From DAOPYE01 sp035352715 (GTDB taxonomy: Bacteria > Acidobacteriota > Holophagae > Holophagales > Holophagaceae), in the NCBI GenBank assembly GCA_035352715.1, contig DAOPYE010000062.1:1-15948 (forward strand): a stretch of DNA of 15,948 nucleotides, in the 5' to 3' direction. Below the pieces are notes generated by a model, which saw only the letters and a list, made by a program, of their open reading frames with translations, made no database searches and was not told the origin of the DNA. Positions 6,999 through 14,524 of the stretch are shown here, one piece after another. The position numbers were made by a program, and so were the translations under genes. Positions within the stretch are counted from its first letter, which is position 1. Every line of letters starts with the position of its first letter.

Positions 6999-8678
6999 CT
7001 ATTTCCCTCCCTGGTCTTCAAGCATCCACGAGCGGACGAGGGATGCCGCCGTCTCGGGGTCGCCGAGGGCGCTTTCCTGGATGCGCTTCTTGATCGCCTG
7101 CCGCCGCTGGGCTTCCGGCGCTCCGGCTGCACCTTCCGCGTTCAGCTCGGCTTCGATCTCGGCCTGCATTTCCTCGAGGCTCTTGCTGGGGGTGACTTTC
7201 CGGGGAGAGCCGCCTTCGCCCTCCGCCCCTGCACCCCCGTGGATGCGCAGGGGTTCGGGCTTGTTGATGGCTGCGGAAATTCGTTTGAGCATGGGCAGCA
7301 CCACTAAGAAGAACACGATCAACCCAAGGATGAACCATATGGCGATGGGCGCAATTTGTTTGCCCTGGTCCATCCACCATTGCTTGCGGGCCTCGGCTTC
7401 TTCCTTCGGGTTGGTCATGGAGGCGAAGGGGATGTTCTCGACCGTCAACTGATCGCCGCGCTTGTCCTGGATGCCCACGGCCGCAGCCACCTGGTCCCGC
7501 AGTTTCTTGAGTTCCTCCGCCGTCCGCGGCTGGAGCTTTTCAAGCGGGTTGCCCTTGGGATCCTTCTCCCACAGGCTCATGTTGTCGACGATCACCGCCA
7601 GGGAGACGCGCTTGATCTGGCCCGGCGCCTGCTCGACATTACGCTGTACCTTGCTGATCTCGTAGTTGGTCGTCGTCTCTTTCTTCTTGGTGCTCTCGAT
7701 CACGCCCGCGCCCAGGCCGCCGCCCGTCGCGGGGGCCACATTGGAAGGGGTGCCGGGCACGCCGCCATTGCCTTCGCGCTTGCTGCCTTCTTCTTCTTTC
7801 TGCTGGACGCTGCGCTCCACCTGGCCCTGGGGATCGAATTTCTCCTCCTGGTATTTCACCTTGTCGAAGTCCAGATCCACATGGGCGGTTGCGCGCACCT
7901 TGCCGACGCCGACCACGGGTTCGAGCAGCTCGGTCACCTGCTTGACCAGGTGGTCTTCCTCCTCGCGGGCGACCTTCTTCTGGGTGTCGGACGCTCCCAC
8001 CATGGGGTCCTTGCCGGTGCTGCTGAGGATGCGGCTGTACTGATCGATCACCACCACGTTCTCGGGCTTCAGCCCCTCAACGCTGGCGGCCACGAGGTTG
8101 ACGATGGCCTGGGTGTTCTCCTCGGGCAGGATGCGTGTGCCCTTCAGCTTCAGCAGGACAGAGGCTTTTGCATCCTCCTTCTCTGTGATGAAGGGGCTGT
8201 CGTTGCTCGGCGTGATATGGACCGTGGCTTCCTGGACCTGGGACAGGCTCTTAATGGTCTTGGCCAGATCCGCCTCCATGGCACGGCGGTGGATCACCTT
8301 CTGGCTGAAGTCCGTGGTGGTGAGGCTGGGGGCCTCCAGCTTCTCAAAGCCCACCTTGTCGCCGGTCAGCAGGCCTTCGCCGGCGATCCTGAGCTTGAGC
8401 TCTCCTACGCGCTTTTCCGGCACCAGCACCGTGTGTTGGTCCGAGCTCAGCTCATAGGGGACGTTCTGCTTCTTCAGGCTCTCGACGATCGTGTTGGCGT
8501 CGGCCGGGGTCAAGCCCGACGCCAGGGGCGCCATGCTCTCGCGGCTTGCCCATAGGCCAATGCCCGTTAAGGCCAGCAGCGTGATGGCTAGAATGGCGCC
8601 GACCATCGCCTTCTGTGTGGTGCTCAGGCCCTGGAAGGCCTTCTGTAGCTGGGTGGTGAGACCGTTCTCGCCGACCAT
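6999..8678 (-). CDS. fliF: Flagellar MS-ring protein FliF
   Basis: This 559-residue inner-membrane protein oligomerises into the MS ring and houses the export gate. Transmembrane helix 1 spans about 24-43 and helix 2 about 444-462 (IWFILGLIVFFLVVLPML). Between them lie the ring-building modules (about 46-225, with GLLTGDKVGFE and RRAMEADLAKTI) and the FliF-specific beta-collar region (about 230-440), which includes a low-complexity Gly/Pro/Asn-rich loop (about 300-325). The cytoplasmic tail ends in AASLVRSWMLED, the FliG-binding motif. Length is typical. The ATG at 8678 has an AAAGGA ribosome site four bases upstream (8683-8688). It lies 31 bp after fliE and three bases before the fliG start. 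Confidence 0.97.
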   Translation of the reverse strand: MVGENGLTTQLQKAFQGLSTTQKAMVGAILAITLLALTGIGLWASRESMAPLASGLTPADANTIVESLKKQNVPYELSSDQHTVLVPEKRVGELKLRIAGEGLLTGDKVGFEKLEAPSLTTTDFSQKVIHRRAMEADLAKTIKSLSQVQEATVHITPSNDSPFITEKEDAKASVLLKLKGTRILPEENTQAIVNLVAASVEGLKPENVVVIDQYSRILSSTGKDPMVGASDTQKKVAREEEDHLVKQVTELLEPVVGVGKVRATAHVDLDFDKVKYQEEKFDPQGQVERSVQQKEEEGSKREGNGGVPGTPSNVAPATGGGLGAGVIESTKKKETTTNYEISKVQRNVEQAPGQIKRVSLAVIVDNMSLWEKDPKGNPLEKLQPRTAEELKKLRDQVAAAVGIQDKRGDQLTVENIPFASMTNPKEEAEARKQWWMDQGKQIAPIAIWFILGLIVFFLVVLPMLKRISAAINKPEPLRIHGGAGAEGEGGSPRKVTPSKSLEEMQAEIEAELNAEGAAGAPEAQRRQAIKKRIQESALGDPETAASLVRSWMLEDQGGK

Positions 8679-8709
8679 GGGATCCTTTCAATGGCCGGGG
8701 TCTCCACCG

Positions 8710-9024
8710 CTACATCTGCATGCGCATGACCTCCTGGTATGCGCTGATCAGTTTCGACCGGACCGCCATCATCATCTGGAAACTGACATCAGCCTTCTGG
8801 ACCGCCAGAATGGCCGTGTGCATGTCAGTCTCCCCACCGGTCATCAAGTTCCGTGCCTCTTGCTCGGCGATGTGCTCGGTGCCATTGACCTCTTGAAGTG
8901 CCTGCTTGAGAAGATCGGAGAAATTGGCGCCATCAGCGGTCGTTTCGCCGCTCAGCGCGCCACTCTTGCCGGTTTCAGCAAGTGGCTTGATGGAGGACAG
9001 CGCGTTGAGGTTGAGAGGGTCCAT
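8710..9024 (-). CDS. fliE: Flagellar hook-basal body complex protein FliE
   Basis: This 104-residue protein matches FliE in length and in its conserved C-terminal two thirds: FSDLLKQALQEVN, then HTAILAVQKADVSFQMMMAVRSKLISAYQEVMRMQ. FliE is exported first and forms the junction between the MS ring/export gate and the proximal rod. The N-terminal 30 residues are Ser/Ala/Gly-rich and less conserved, as is usual. The ATG start at 9024 is supported by the typical MDPLNLNAL opening; the ribosome site is weak (GGAT region upstream). The 64-bp gap before it (9025-9088) is the largest inside the operon and holds no ORF or clear promoter. Confidence 0.95.
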   Translation of the reverse strand: MDPLNLNALSSIKPLAETGKSGALSGETTADGANFSDLLKQALQEVNGTEHIAEQEARNLMTGGETDMHTAILAVQKADVSFQMMMAVRSKLISAYQEVMRMQM

Positions 9025-9088
9025 GGGGTGATATCCGTTGCAGGTTCAGGATGGGGTCTTGGAATCTTCCGCGCCAGTCAGAAAACCG

Positions 9089-9511
9089 TCATTGCACCCG
9101 AAGAATATCCATGGCGGAGAGCGCCATGGATCGTGCGGCCCTCACGACGGCCACGTTGGCCTCAAAAGACCGACTGGCTTCCGTGAGGTTCACCATCTCC
9201 TCCACCGGATTGACGTTGGGATAGAGCACCACGCCCTCGGCGTTCGCGTCCGGGTGGGTGGGGTCGTACCGGCTGATGAATGGTTCTTTTGACGTGGTGA
9301 TTTCGCCGACCTGAACGCCCGTCGCGTCGTTGCCATCAATCGTCTTGCCCATGGAGGCCACCCGGAAAACGGCGTCCTTACGCTTGAAGGGGCCTCCCTC
9401 AGCGGTTCGCGTCGTTTCGCTGTTGGCGATGTTGCTGGCGATGAGCTGCACCCGCAGCCTCTGGGCGGCCATGCCAGATGTGGCGATGCTGTTGATCTGA
9501 TCGAAGCTCAT
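9089..9511 (-). CDS. flgC: Flagellar proximal rod protein FlgC
   Basis: This 140-residue rod component has the N-terminal flagellar rod signature (SGMAAQRLRVQLIASNIANSET, about residues 12-33) and the C-terminal FlgC block (VLYPNVNPVEEMVNLTEASRSFEANV, about 95-120). Both ends form the coiled-coil rod core. The central part carries the short FlgC-specific insert ending in YDPTHPDANAEG. It has no signal peptide, as expected for a type III-exported protein. ATG at 9511 has an AGGGGG ribosome site about seven bases upstream, starting in the 12-bp gap after the flgB stop. Confidence 0.96.
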   Translation of the reverse strand: MSFDQINSIATSGMAAQRLRVQLIASNIANSETTRTAEGGPFKRKDAVFRVASMGKTIDGNDATGVQVGEITTSKEPFISRYDPTHPDANAEGVVLYPNVNPVEEMVNLTEASRSFEANVAVVRAARSMALSAMDILRVQ

Positions 9512-9523
9512 GGTCGCCCCCTA

Positions 9524-9934
9524 CTAGCCCTTCACAACCAGGTAGATTTGCCGCAGTTTGGACTGGGCAAAATTTGAAGCCAGTTGATAGTTGAACTGGG
9601 TGCGGGCCAGCTGGTTGGATTCACGGTCCAGGCTCACGTCGTTGCCATCGTTGCGCTCGTAGGAGGGCGCATTGGGGTTGGTGATGGAGGGCTGGGAGCC
9701 GCTGTTTGCGCTGGCGAAGTGTTTCGGATCTGTGCGGGCCAGGGGGGTCGGGGCATGGTTCAGCTGATCCAGCTCCGACTTCAGGGCGCTGGAAAAATCG
9801 AAATCCTTGGTCCGGTAGCCCGGGGTATCAATGTTCGAAAGGTTCGACGCAATCAGCTCCATCCGCCGGGTGGACAGGGAAAGGCTGCGATCCATGGTCT
9901 GGATCATGCGGTCGGATGAAAGAAGATCGAACAT
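9524..9934 (-). CDS. flgB: Flagellar proximal rod protein FlgB
   Basis: This 136-residue protein shows the rod signature SNLSNIDTPGYRTKDFDF (about 30-48) and the helical C-terminus QLARTQFNYQLASNFAQSKLRQIYLVVKG. The start at 9934 (MFDLLSSDRMIQ) is preferred over a GTG/ATG extension of 29 residues further upstream: the extension is unlike FlgB, while an AGGG ribosome site lies about six bases before 9934. It is the first gene of the leftward flagellar operon, so the operon promoter should lie between 9935 and about 10100. I could not find a convincing sigma54, sigma28 or sigma70 motif on this strand. Confidence 0.94.
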   Translation of the reverse strand: MFDLLSSDRMIQTMDRSLSLSTRRMELIASNLSNIDTPGYRTKDFDFSSALKSELDQLNHAPTPLARTDPKHFASANSGSQPSITNPNAPSYERNDGNDVSLDRESNQLARTQFNYQLASNFAQSKLRQIYLVVKG

Positions 9935-9952
9935 GGGAACCCTGCAAGAATC

Positions 9953-9970
9953 GCCGGGTTTCAGCCCGGC
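9953..9970 (-). promoter_or_regulatory. GC-rich hairpin in the flgB leader
   Basis: A perfect 6-bp inverted repeat, gccggg (9953-9958) and cccggc (9965-9970), with a 6-nt loop lies 19-36 bases upstream of the flgB start. In the leftward mRNA it would form a stable hairpin just above the ribosome site. A role in attenuation, mRNA stability or protein binding is possible but not shown. Confidence 0.4.
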
Positions 9971-10016
9971 CACTTCTGGAGAAGCACACTCCATGCCGCT
10001 TGATCGCGTTGATTCG

Positions 10017-10038
10017 ATCACGGGATTACCCGCGTGAT
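10017..10038. promoter_or_regulatory. Inverted repeat between divergent operons, possible operator
   Basis: The arm atcacggg (10017-10024) and the arm cccgcgtgat (10029-10038) are complementary apart from two unpaired bases, around an atta loop. The repeat sits in the middle of the divergent intergenic region and just upstream of the candidate rightward -35 box, a suitable position for a regulator affecting both operons. No regulator is identified. Confidence 0.35.
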
Positions 10039-10041
10039 TCG

Positions 10042-10071
10042 TTGCCCATAGGCTTGTGGCGTTGCTACACT
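10042..10071 (+). promoter_or_regulatory. Candidate sigma70-type promoter for the STAS gene
   Basis: A -35-like ttgccc (10042-10047) and a -10-like tacact (10066-10071) are separated by 18 bases. They lie about 34 bases upstream of the STAS-gene start codon. Both boxes match the consensus only in part, so this is a weak call. Confidence 0.35.
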
Positions 10072-10104
10072 TTGCGGAAGGGTCGCTTTATGGAAGGAAG
10101 ATTT

Positions 10105-10440
10105 ATGAACATCACCATCCGACAGGAGAAGGACGTCACCATCCTCTATCCCGAGGGCAAGATCACCCTCGGCGATGGAGACCAGGAGCTGGGCGAAGCC
10201 GTTCGCCAGACTCTGGAGGATGGCGCGCGGAAGATCATCATCAACTTCACCAAGATCAGCTACCTGGATTCCTCTGGTGTGGGTGAGCTGGTGGGCTGCT
10301 ACACCTCGATCAAGAACAAGGGTGGGGAACTGCGGATTTGCGGCATGAATTCCCGCATCTTCGGCCTCATCAAGATGACAAGCCTCCACTCGGTTTTCGA
10401 AGTCAAGGACACCGAGGAAGACGCCCTCGCTGGGTTCTAG
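10105..10440 (+). CDS. STAS-domain anti-sigma-factor antagonist
   Basis: This 111-residue single-domain protein has the SpoIIAA/RsbV-type STAS fold: MNITIRQEKDVTILYPEGKIT at the N-terminus, then KIIINFTKISYLDSSGVGELV. The D55-S56-S57-G58 motif contains the serine (S57) that the partner kinase/anti-sigma factor phosphorylates in characterised members. Such proteins switch partners: unphosphorylated, they bind an anti-sigma factor and free the sigma factor. No kinase or phosphatase gene is in the window, so its partner is unknown. The start at 10105 is chosen for the strong GGAAGGAAG ribosome site four bases upstream; an in-frame ATG at 10090 is less well placed. It is divergent from the flagellar operon and probably co-transcribed with the Omp85 gene 11 bp downstream. 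Confidence 0.92.
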   Translation: MNITIRQEKDVTILYPEGKITLGDGDQELGEAVRQTLEDGARKIIINFTKISYLDSSGVGELVGCYTSIKNKGGELRICGMNSRIFGLIKMTSLHSVFEVKDTEEDALAGF

Positions 10441-10451
10441 TCCAGCGGCTC

Positions 10452-13400
10452 ATGTTTCGCGCCGCCCTTCCTGCACTCGCCTGCATCCTGGTCCAGGCGG
10501 CTCCGGGAAGTGGCGGCGTTTCCCTATTTGAGGCCCAGGCCTTCCTGCCCGTCATAATTACCGGGGGGAATGGGGATGATCGGCACTTCGCACAGAAGGC
10601 CATGGGGCTGGACGCCAAAGGCCGCTTGGCCCCGGAGGCACTGGAATCCGCGATTCTGGCTATCAAGGCCACGGATCGTTTCCAGAGCGTGACGGGCGAG
10701 CGGGATGGTGCTTCGATCCGTTTGCATCTGGCGCCATGGTCGCCGGTGTCCCAGGTCCGGTTCGTGGGGGATGAACCGTTTTCTTTCCGGAAGGTGCTTT
10801 TCCCTGATCTGAGGGGGGGCGTCCGCGCGGGGGATCTTCGGATCAAGCGATGGGCGGATCAGGCCCGGCAGCTTTTGCGGGAGGCCGGGTACCCGAAGGC
10901 CGAGGTCGCCATCCGGCGCGAGGCCAACGGCGAGCGCGTGGTGGCGGAGGTTCACGCGGGCCCCCCCGCGCGCATCCGCACCTGCGAGGTACATGGGGAT
11001 CTGGAGGATGGAGGGACGCTCTGGCCCGTGGACCAGATCCTGGGCTGGGCCCACATCAAGCCCGGCAAGACCCTTTATTCCGAGGATCTGGAGCGCAGGA
11101 TTCAGAAAGCCCTGCACAGCCATCTGGTGAGCGAGAAAAGACTGGAAGGGCGCGTGGCGGATTTCCGGTGGGATGAGGCCTCCGGCGCGCTGGCTTTCCG
11201 GGTGATCGCTGGTCCCGAGGTTCAGGTCAAGTTCGAAGGGGAATGGGGCTTCTCCTGGCTCTCCTGGAAGAACCGCAAGTCCTTCATTCCCCTGGAGCGC
11301 GCCATCAGCTACAGCCCGGAGCTGTTGAACGAAGGCGACCGGAACATCCTTCGCTACCTGCGCAACGAAGGCTATCTGGATGCGACGGTTGCGCATCGCA
11401 GAGAGGTGACCGCGGGCTCGGCGGCTGCGCCGCAAAAGGTGCGCATCGTCTACACCGTGCACCCTGGTGCCCGGGTTCGGCTTCGGGGTATCCGCTTCGT
11501 CCGGAATCACGATATGCCAGAGAGCACACTGCGGAAGGTGGCCAGCCTGCCCAAGGGATTCCTGGGAACTGCGCCCGTCGCCACGCCGGATACGGCGCAG
11601 GCCATGGAAGACCGGCTGCGGAACTACTACCGAAGCCTGGGCTATCCAGACGCCGTCATCCGCCGCCTGCCCATGGAGCGCCATGGGCGCGATGCCTCCA
11701 TGGTCTTCCAGATCCAGGAGAAGGCCCATCGCATGGTGGATCGCCTGATTCTGGAACTGCCGTCGGATCCCGCCTGGCAGGCCTGGACCTTCGCGGAATG
11801 TCTGGCCTTGGCCATCTCAGATCGGCCCGCGTCCAGTTCCGCAGCGGGAACGGCGGATGCCACGAAGTTCTACCGCAGCGATCGGCTTGGGCTTTCCGGC
11901 GTCACCGCCACCTTGCGCGAGCACGCGGATCCCGCCCGGCCCGGGGTGCGCCTGTTCACGTTCCAGCCCAGCCGTCCCATCCCCTATGTCCGGAATGATC
12001 TGGCGATCGTCTTTTCCTCGCTTCGTTCGAGGATGAGCGCGCTCGGCGTCCAGGCGCCGGTGCCCCATCTGGAATTGGAGGGCGATGAAAACGCCACTGT
12101 CGTGCGCTTTGAGTTGGCTGATCAGCCGCGGTTGGATGTTCACCGCCTGGTCGTTCAGGGCAGCGATCAGACCCGGGCGCGGGCGGTCTTCCGCGAAACC
12201 GCCCTGGAGCCGGGGGCACCGCTTTCGCCGGATCGCCTGTTCAAAGCCCAGTCCAATCTGGGCAACCTGGGCGTCTTCCAGACCCTCGATCTTTCGAATT
12301 TCATGGAAGCTTCCGCAGAAGAGCGCCAAGGGCGAGAGTGGCAGCGCGGCGATCTGTTGCTTCGGGCCGTTGAGAATCCTCCCTGGGTGGTCACGTCTTC
12401 GTTCGGATACGACAAGAGCCAGGGCTATCACACGGGCTTGGGGCTTCAGCGCCTGAATGTGGGCGGCATGGGGCGAACGCTGGACATGGGCATCCGGGCG
12501 GGCGACGCGACCATCCAGAATCCGACCCTTCGCAAGATCTTCACCACCGGGGACTACGACCGGTCCGTGGACATGTACAACATCGGCTACACGGACCCCT
12601 GGTTTGCTCCGGGCATGCTGGAAGACTGGCTGCCGGACCGGACGCGCTTTCATACGGAAGCCGCCTACATCGAGGAACACCAGGACGTCTATCTGGTGCA
12701 TCGACGCCGGATGACGGCCGATCTGGAATGGCGTCTCTCGAATCATTCCATCGTGCAGACGGGGTACCGCTTCGAGCGGGATGACGTGAAGTCCGCCGTC
12801 GAGAATATCAGTCAGCACGATCTGATCGTCCTGGCCCGCAGCCCGGATCACAGCATCATCTCGGCTCCCTATGTCCAGGTGGTGCGTGACACACGGGACA
12901 GTGCGCTGGATCCGACGGAGGGCGCTTTCACCTCGGCCCGCTTTGAGGCTGCCACCCAGTTCTTCGGGACCAGCAACAACAGCAGCTTCCTCAAGCTGGA
13001 TGTGCGCCAGCAGTGGCATTGGGGCCTGGGCTACCGGGCGTCTGCGGGCGTCGTGACGCTGGGGGTGCGAGCGGGCGTCGCGCGTCCCACGGCGGGGACA
13101 TCCCGGGATCTGCCGCTATCCGAGCGCTTCTTTGCCGGTGGTCCCACCACCCACCGCGGACTGGAGCCTGACGCCCTTGGACCTTTCGACACCGTCACGC
13201 TTCGGGATTCCAAACCGCCCTTCGCGCCGCTGATCGGCCCCGATGGGAATGAGAAAACCAAGACCATTCCCCTGGGCGGCCAGGCGCTGGCGTTGATCAA
13301 TCTGGAATACCGCTTCCCCCTGTTCTCGCAAGGCGTATGGGGCGAGGTCTTCGTGGATTCCGGCCAGGTCTACCAATACCTTGACCGCGCGAAAGACGGG

Positions 13401-13589
13401 TCCTCGGCGACGGCCGCGTTTCCACCGTTCCAAACCGCCTTGGGTGTTGGACTCATCCTGAAAGTGGGACTTCCCATCAAGATCGAATACGCCGCCGATG
13501 CGCGACGCATCTTCGGATTGCCGCGCACCCAGCGCCAGCGGGACACCCAGCTTCGCGGCGTTCTCATCTCCGCCGGATTCCAGTTCTGA
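10452..13589 (+). CDS. Omp85/BamA-superfamily outer-membrane protein with long POTRA region
   Basis: This 1045-residue protein starts with a probable signal peptide (MFRAALPALACILVQAAPG). Six to seven POTRA-like modules follow to about residue 637; their first strands are recognisable near residues 99 (VSQVRFVGDE), 172, 254, 340 (RVRLRGIRFV), 423 and 559 (RLDVHRLVVQGSD). A C-terminal barrel of about 405 residues (about 640-1045) fits 16 strands. The barrel has the Omp85 loop-6 signature ERFFAGGPTTHRGLE, with the conserved R902-G903, and ends in phenylalanine (SAGFQF), the usual outer-membrane insertion signal. Family members insert or translocate proteins (BamA, TamA) or lipids. It is longer than typical BamA (about 800) and TamA (about 580), so it may be a lineage-specific paralogue; no bam, skp or lpx genes flank it. 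No clear ribosome site precedes ATG 10452, which suggests coupling to the STAS gene 11 bp upstream. Confidence 0.87.
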   Translation: MFRAALPALACILVQAAPGSGGVSLFEAQAFLPVIITGGNGDDRHFAQKAMGLDAKGRLAPEALESAILAIKATDRFQSVTGERDGASIRLHLAPWSPVSQVRFVGDEPFSFRKVLFPDLRGGVRAGDLRIKRWADQARQLLREAGYPKAEVAIRREANGERVVAEVHAGPPARIRTCEVHGDLEDGGTLWPVDQILGWAHIKPGKTLYSEDLERRIQKALHSHLVSEKRLEGRVADFRWDEASGALAFRVIAGPEVQVKFEGEWGFSWLSWKNRKSFIPLERAISYSPELLNEGDRNILRYLRNEGYLDATVAHRREVTAGSAAAPQKVRIVYTVHPGARVRLRGIRFVRNHDMPESTLRKVASLPKGFLGTAPVATPDTAQAMEDRLRNYYRSLGYPDAVIRRLPMERHGRDASMVFQIQEKAHRMVDRLILELPSDPAWQAWTFAECLALAISDRPASSSAAGTADATKFYRSDRLGLSGVTATLREHADPARPGVRLFTFQPSRPIPYVRNDLAIVFSSLRSRMSALGVQAPVPHLELEGDENATVVRFELADQPRLDVHRLVVQGSDQTRARAVFRETALEPGAPLSPDRLFKAQSNLGNLGVFQTLDLSNFMEASAEERQGREWQRGDLLLRAVENPPWVVTSSFGYDKSQGYHTGLGLQRLNVGGMGRTLDMGIRAGDATIQNPTLRKIFTTGDYDRSVDMYNIGYTDPWFAPGMLEDWLPDRTRFHTEAAYIEEHQDVYLVHRRRMTADLEWRLSNHSIVQTGYRFERDDVKSAVENISQHDLIVLARSPDHSIISAPYVQVVRDTRDSALDPTEGAFTSARFEAATQFFGTSNNSSFLKLDVRQQWHWGLGYRASAGVVTLGVRAGVARPTAGTSRDLPLSERFFAGGPTTHRGLEPDALGPFDTVTLRDSKPPFAPLIGPDGNEKTKTIPLGGQALALINLEYRFPLFSQGVWGEVFVDSGQVYQYLDRAKDGSSATAAFPPFQTALGVGLILKVGLPIKIEYAADARRIFGLPRTQRQRDTQLRGVLISAGFQF

Positions 13590-13604
13590 GGTCCGCGCTC
13601 ATGG

Positions 13605-13624
13605 ATCGCTGGGCATGAAGCGAT
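13605..13624 (+). terminator. Weak hairpin after the Omp85 gene
   Basis: The arms atcgct (13605-13610) and agcgat (13619-13624) are perfectly complementary around an 8-nt loop and are followed by gctttt. The stem is short, so termination here would be partial at best. Confidence 0.35.
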
Positions 13625-13645
13625 GCTTTTCGATGGTTTGGTGAG

Positions 13646-14143
13646 ATGATCCTCCCCATGAGAATCCCAGCCATCCTTTTCCTGACCGCCCTGATGGGCT
13701 TGTCCCTATCCGCGCAGGAGCGGGTGGTGGGCGCCACCCATCCCGATCGCTTGTTCACGAGCCCCGACCCCAAGCTGAACGCCAACAAACAGGTGGTCTA
13801 CCACATCATTCGGGATCTGCTTGAGGCCAATCACTGGGAACTCGCCAGCCAGTACCTGACGGATGAATACATCCAGCACAACCCCAACGCAAAATCCGGG
13901 CGCGAGGGCGTCGTCCGATTCTTCACCGAGGTGATGAAGGTGAAGCCCCAGCCCATCGCCGATCGATTGAAGATGCCCGTCGTCTCTGTCGTCGCGGAAG
14001 GCGACCTAGTGACGGTGGCGTATCCTCGCGAAGTGAAAGATCCGAAAGATCCTTCCAAAAGCTACTCGACCACTTGGTTCGATATGTGGCGGATCAAGGA
14101 TGGTCGCGCAGACGAACACTGGGACCCCGCCACGCGCCCGTAA
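13646..14143 (+). CDS. Secreted SnoaL-like (NTF2-fold) protein
   Basis: This protein of up to 165 residues has an N-terminal signal peptide (MRIPAILFLTALMGLSLSAQ). The mature part resembles the SnoaL-like polyketide-cyclase/aldol-type family: YIQHNPNAKSGREGVVRFF (75-93) and FDMWRIKDGRADEHWD (145-160) carry the family's His78/Asn79 and Asp146, His158, Trp159 positions. Members have an NTF2-type alpha+beta cone with a hydrophobic pocket; the substrate of this one is unknown. Two starts are possible. ATG 13646 has GGTGAG immediately before it, which is too close for a good ribosome site. ATG 13658 gives a cleaner signal peptide but has poor spacing. It follows the Omp85 gene by 56 bp, and its functional link to that gene is unclear. 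Confidence 0.8.
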   Translation: MILPMRIPAILFLTALMGLSLSAQERVVGATHPDRLFTSPDPKLNANKQVVYHIIRDLLEANHWELASQYLTDEYIQHNPNAKSGREGVVRFFTEVMKVKPQPIADRLKMPVVSVVAEGDLVTVAYPREVKDPKDPSKSYSTTWFDMWRIKDGRADEHWDPATRP

Positions 14144-14145
14144 AT

Positions 14146-14176
14146 CTATGGGTCTGATGGACCAATCCATCCATAG
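14146..14176 (+). terminator. Two-step hairpin after the SnoaL-like gene
   Basis: The outer arms ctatg/catag (14146-14150, 14172-14176) and the inner arms gatgg/ccatc (14156-14160, 14167-14171) stack, with a 5-base bulge and a 6-nt loop. It begins three bases after the stop codon. No T-tract follows, so it may be a rho-type end or an mRNA-stabilising structure. Confidence 0.45.
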
Positions 14177-14524
14177 GCAAGTCGAGAATCCTCTTGGATG
14201 GGACCAGGCCACTTGGTGTTGGAGTTGGGGCCCCTGAATCGGTGAAGGTTTTGGGATTACCAGGGGTGGTGAAGTCGTCTCAAAAGCCCCTTTCGGGAGG
14301 GACGTTCTTCTTTTGGTCCAGAAAACAACCTGCTTCCGCGGGGGTGGAAAACAAAAATGTACCCACTGCATTGAATGGTGCGTGGGAGTGCTGCTGTGTC
14401 CATGGTGATGAATGTGAAATATCGTTATTTTTTGATGCTTAATTTTTCTCTTGTATTTGTGGTATTGGTGGTATGCAGCTTATGTTGTTGCTGCAAATAG
14501 ATGGATAGGTGCAAGGAGAAGATC
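14177..14524. other. Mostly non-coding transition region, GC-rich to AT-rich
   Basis: I find no supportable gene in these ~350 bases. Short open frames on both strands lack ribosome sites and recognisable content. Composition drops sharply from about 14400 onward. The piece at about 14330-14375 reads, on the minus strand, as tgggtacatttttgttttcc, which loosely resembles the repeated ends of some IS21-type elements; a degraded IS end is possible but unproven. A 5-bp inverted repeat, gcagc/gctgc (14475-14479, 14490-14494), lies in the leader of the next gene. Confidence 0.5.
14432..14459 (+). promoter_or_regulatory. Candidate promoter for the U32-like gene
   Basis: ttgatg (14432-14437) and tatttg (14454-14459) with a 16-base spacer lie in the AT-rich leader about 65 bases before the start codon. 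The match is partial, and AT-rich DNA throws up such motifs by chance. Confidence 0.25.

Noticed and set aside
5976..8555. Long plus-strand open frames opposite fliG and fliF
   Set aside because: They translate to His/Leu/Gly/Asp-rich sequence typical of antisense to GC-rich genes, while fliG and fliF are unmistakable on the minus strand.
9935..10021. 29-residue N-terminal extension of FlgB
   Set aside because: FlgB proteins begin close to the rod helix; the ATG at 9934 with its AGGG site fits family length, and the extension runs through the leader hairpin.
10524..13019. Long minus-strand open frames (about 400 codons each) opposite the Omp85 gene
   Set aside because: They are shadow frames of a GC-rich coding sequence. 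The plus strand has a signal peptide, POTRA-like modules and a barrel signature; the minus frames have none.
14194..14442. 82-codon plus-strand open frame in the transition region
   Set aside because: There is no ribosome site, no recognisable motif and no homologous-looking composition. It is treated as non-coding.
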